This document shows, in pieces, positions 14,322 through 14,618 of a stretch of 14,618 bases of DNA. A program made the translations under genes and the position numbers. The notes below the pieces were generated by a model. The model saw only the letters and a program-made list of their open reading frames with translations, ran no database searches and was not told the origin of the DNA. The stretch is from positions 1 to 14,618 of the forward strand of contig CAMKQS010000038.1 of the NCBI GenBank assembly GCA_946414975.1, written 5' to 3'. The stretch is from an uncultured Caryophanales bacterium (GTDB lineage Bacteria; Bacillota_I; Bacilli_A; RF39; UBA660). Each line of letters opens with the position of its first letter. The first letter of the stretch is position 1.

Positions 14322-14618
14322 ATGAGTAAATGGGATAAAGATTACATAAACTTATGTAAACAAATACTTGAAGAAGGAAAAAGGGTTGAAAATAGAACTG
14401 GAATAGATACTGTAAAAATTCCAGGACATTTTTTTAAATTTGATTTGAAAGAAGAATTTCCAGCACTTACTACTAAACAATTGTTTTTTAGACAAGCAAT
14501 TTTAGAAATGCTATGGATATATCAAGTTCAGTCAAATGATGTAAGATGGCTTCAAAAGCGTGGCGTACATATATGGGATGAATGGGAAATTGATGAAAAT
14601 GGATTATGGAAAGCAAAT
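14322..14618 (+). CDS. thyA: Thymidylate synthase (N-terminal part, runs off the window)
   Basis: ThyA methylates dUMP to dTMP using methylenetetrahydrofolate. The first 99 codons are present, without the catalytic cysteine, which lies further on. Recognisable family blocks are NRTGIDTVKIPGHFFKFDL (with the conserved Arg that binds the phosphate), FPALTTKQLFFRQAILEMLW and WDEW. The start ATG at 14322 follows AGGAGGG at 14309-14315. An ATG at 14317 is closed at once by TGA and cannot be used. Divergent from the lipoprotein gene. Confidence 0.95.
   Translation, partial: MSKWDKDYINLCKQILEEGKRVENRTGIDTVKIPGHFFKFDLKEEFPALTTKQLFFRQAILEMLWIYQVQSNDVRWLQKRGVHIWDEWEIDENGLWKAN

Overview
The window is strongly AT-rich, densely coded chromosomal DNA. 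It has short intergenic gaps, AGGAGG-type ribosome binding sites and T-tailed hairpin terminators. At least eight promoters carry a TGn-extended -10 box. All of this fits a low-GC member of the Bacilli or a Mollicutes-like relative, probably an uncultured gut lineage. That placement is inferred from style and protein families, not from a search. The standard code reads through every gene: Trp is TGG, and all 16 stops seen are TAA (13) or TAG (3), with no TGA.

Layout. At the left edge is the N-terminal 404 codons of uvrC (minus). It is divergent from a transglutaminase-like protein of unknown role (1320-2285, plus). After a bidirectional terminator comes a minus-strand pair of overlapping flavoprotein genes: a COG2509-type FAD enzyme and an HI0933/BaiN-type enzyme that may start at ATT. 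Next, also minus, are an Rpn-type PD-(D/E)XK nuclease gene with a 12-bp coding repeat and a TtcA-like tRNA thiolase gene. Then follows a ClpX-like AAA+ ATPase with an unfamiliar N-terminal half, translationally coupled to a small ORF. These are divergent from a plus-strand pair: a two-helix membrane protein and a Ser/Thr-rich 104-residue protein.

The right part holds a minus-strand operon of two small membrane proteins plus an inositol-monophosphatase-family enzyme. Upstream lies a second operon running lipoprotein, then HTH-WYL regulator, then a HAM1-type nucleotide pyrophosphatase broken by a stop and a frameshift. The window ends in the first 99 codons of thyA (plus).

How they work together. 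uvrC, the ttcA-like gene, the HAM1 remnant and thyA are housekeeping or nucleotide-quality functions. The most interesting pieces are accessory. The Rpn gene has the hallmarks of a gene-within-gene toxin-antitoxin and anti-phage locus: a nuclease N-terminus, a four-residue repeat array, and an internal start that could make a C-terminal antitoxin. The ClpX-like divergon (565 aa + 117 aa, opposite 249 aa + 104 aa) is a four-gene unit whose two promoters have -35 boxes one base apart. It looks like an undescribed module, and its ATPase keeps a ClpP-docking IGF tripeptide.
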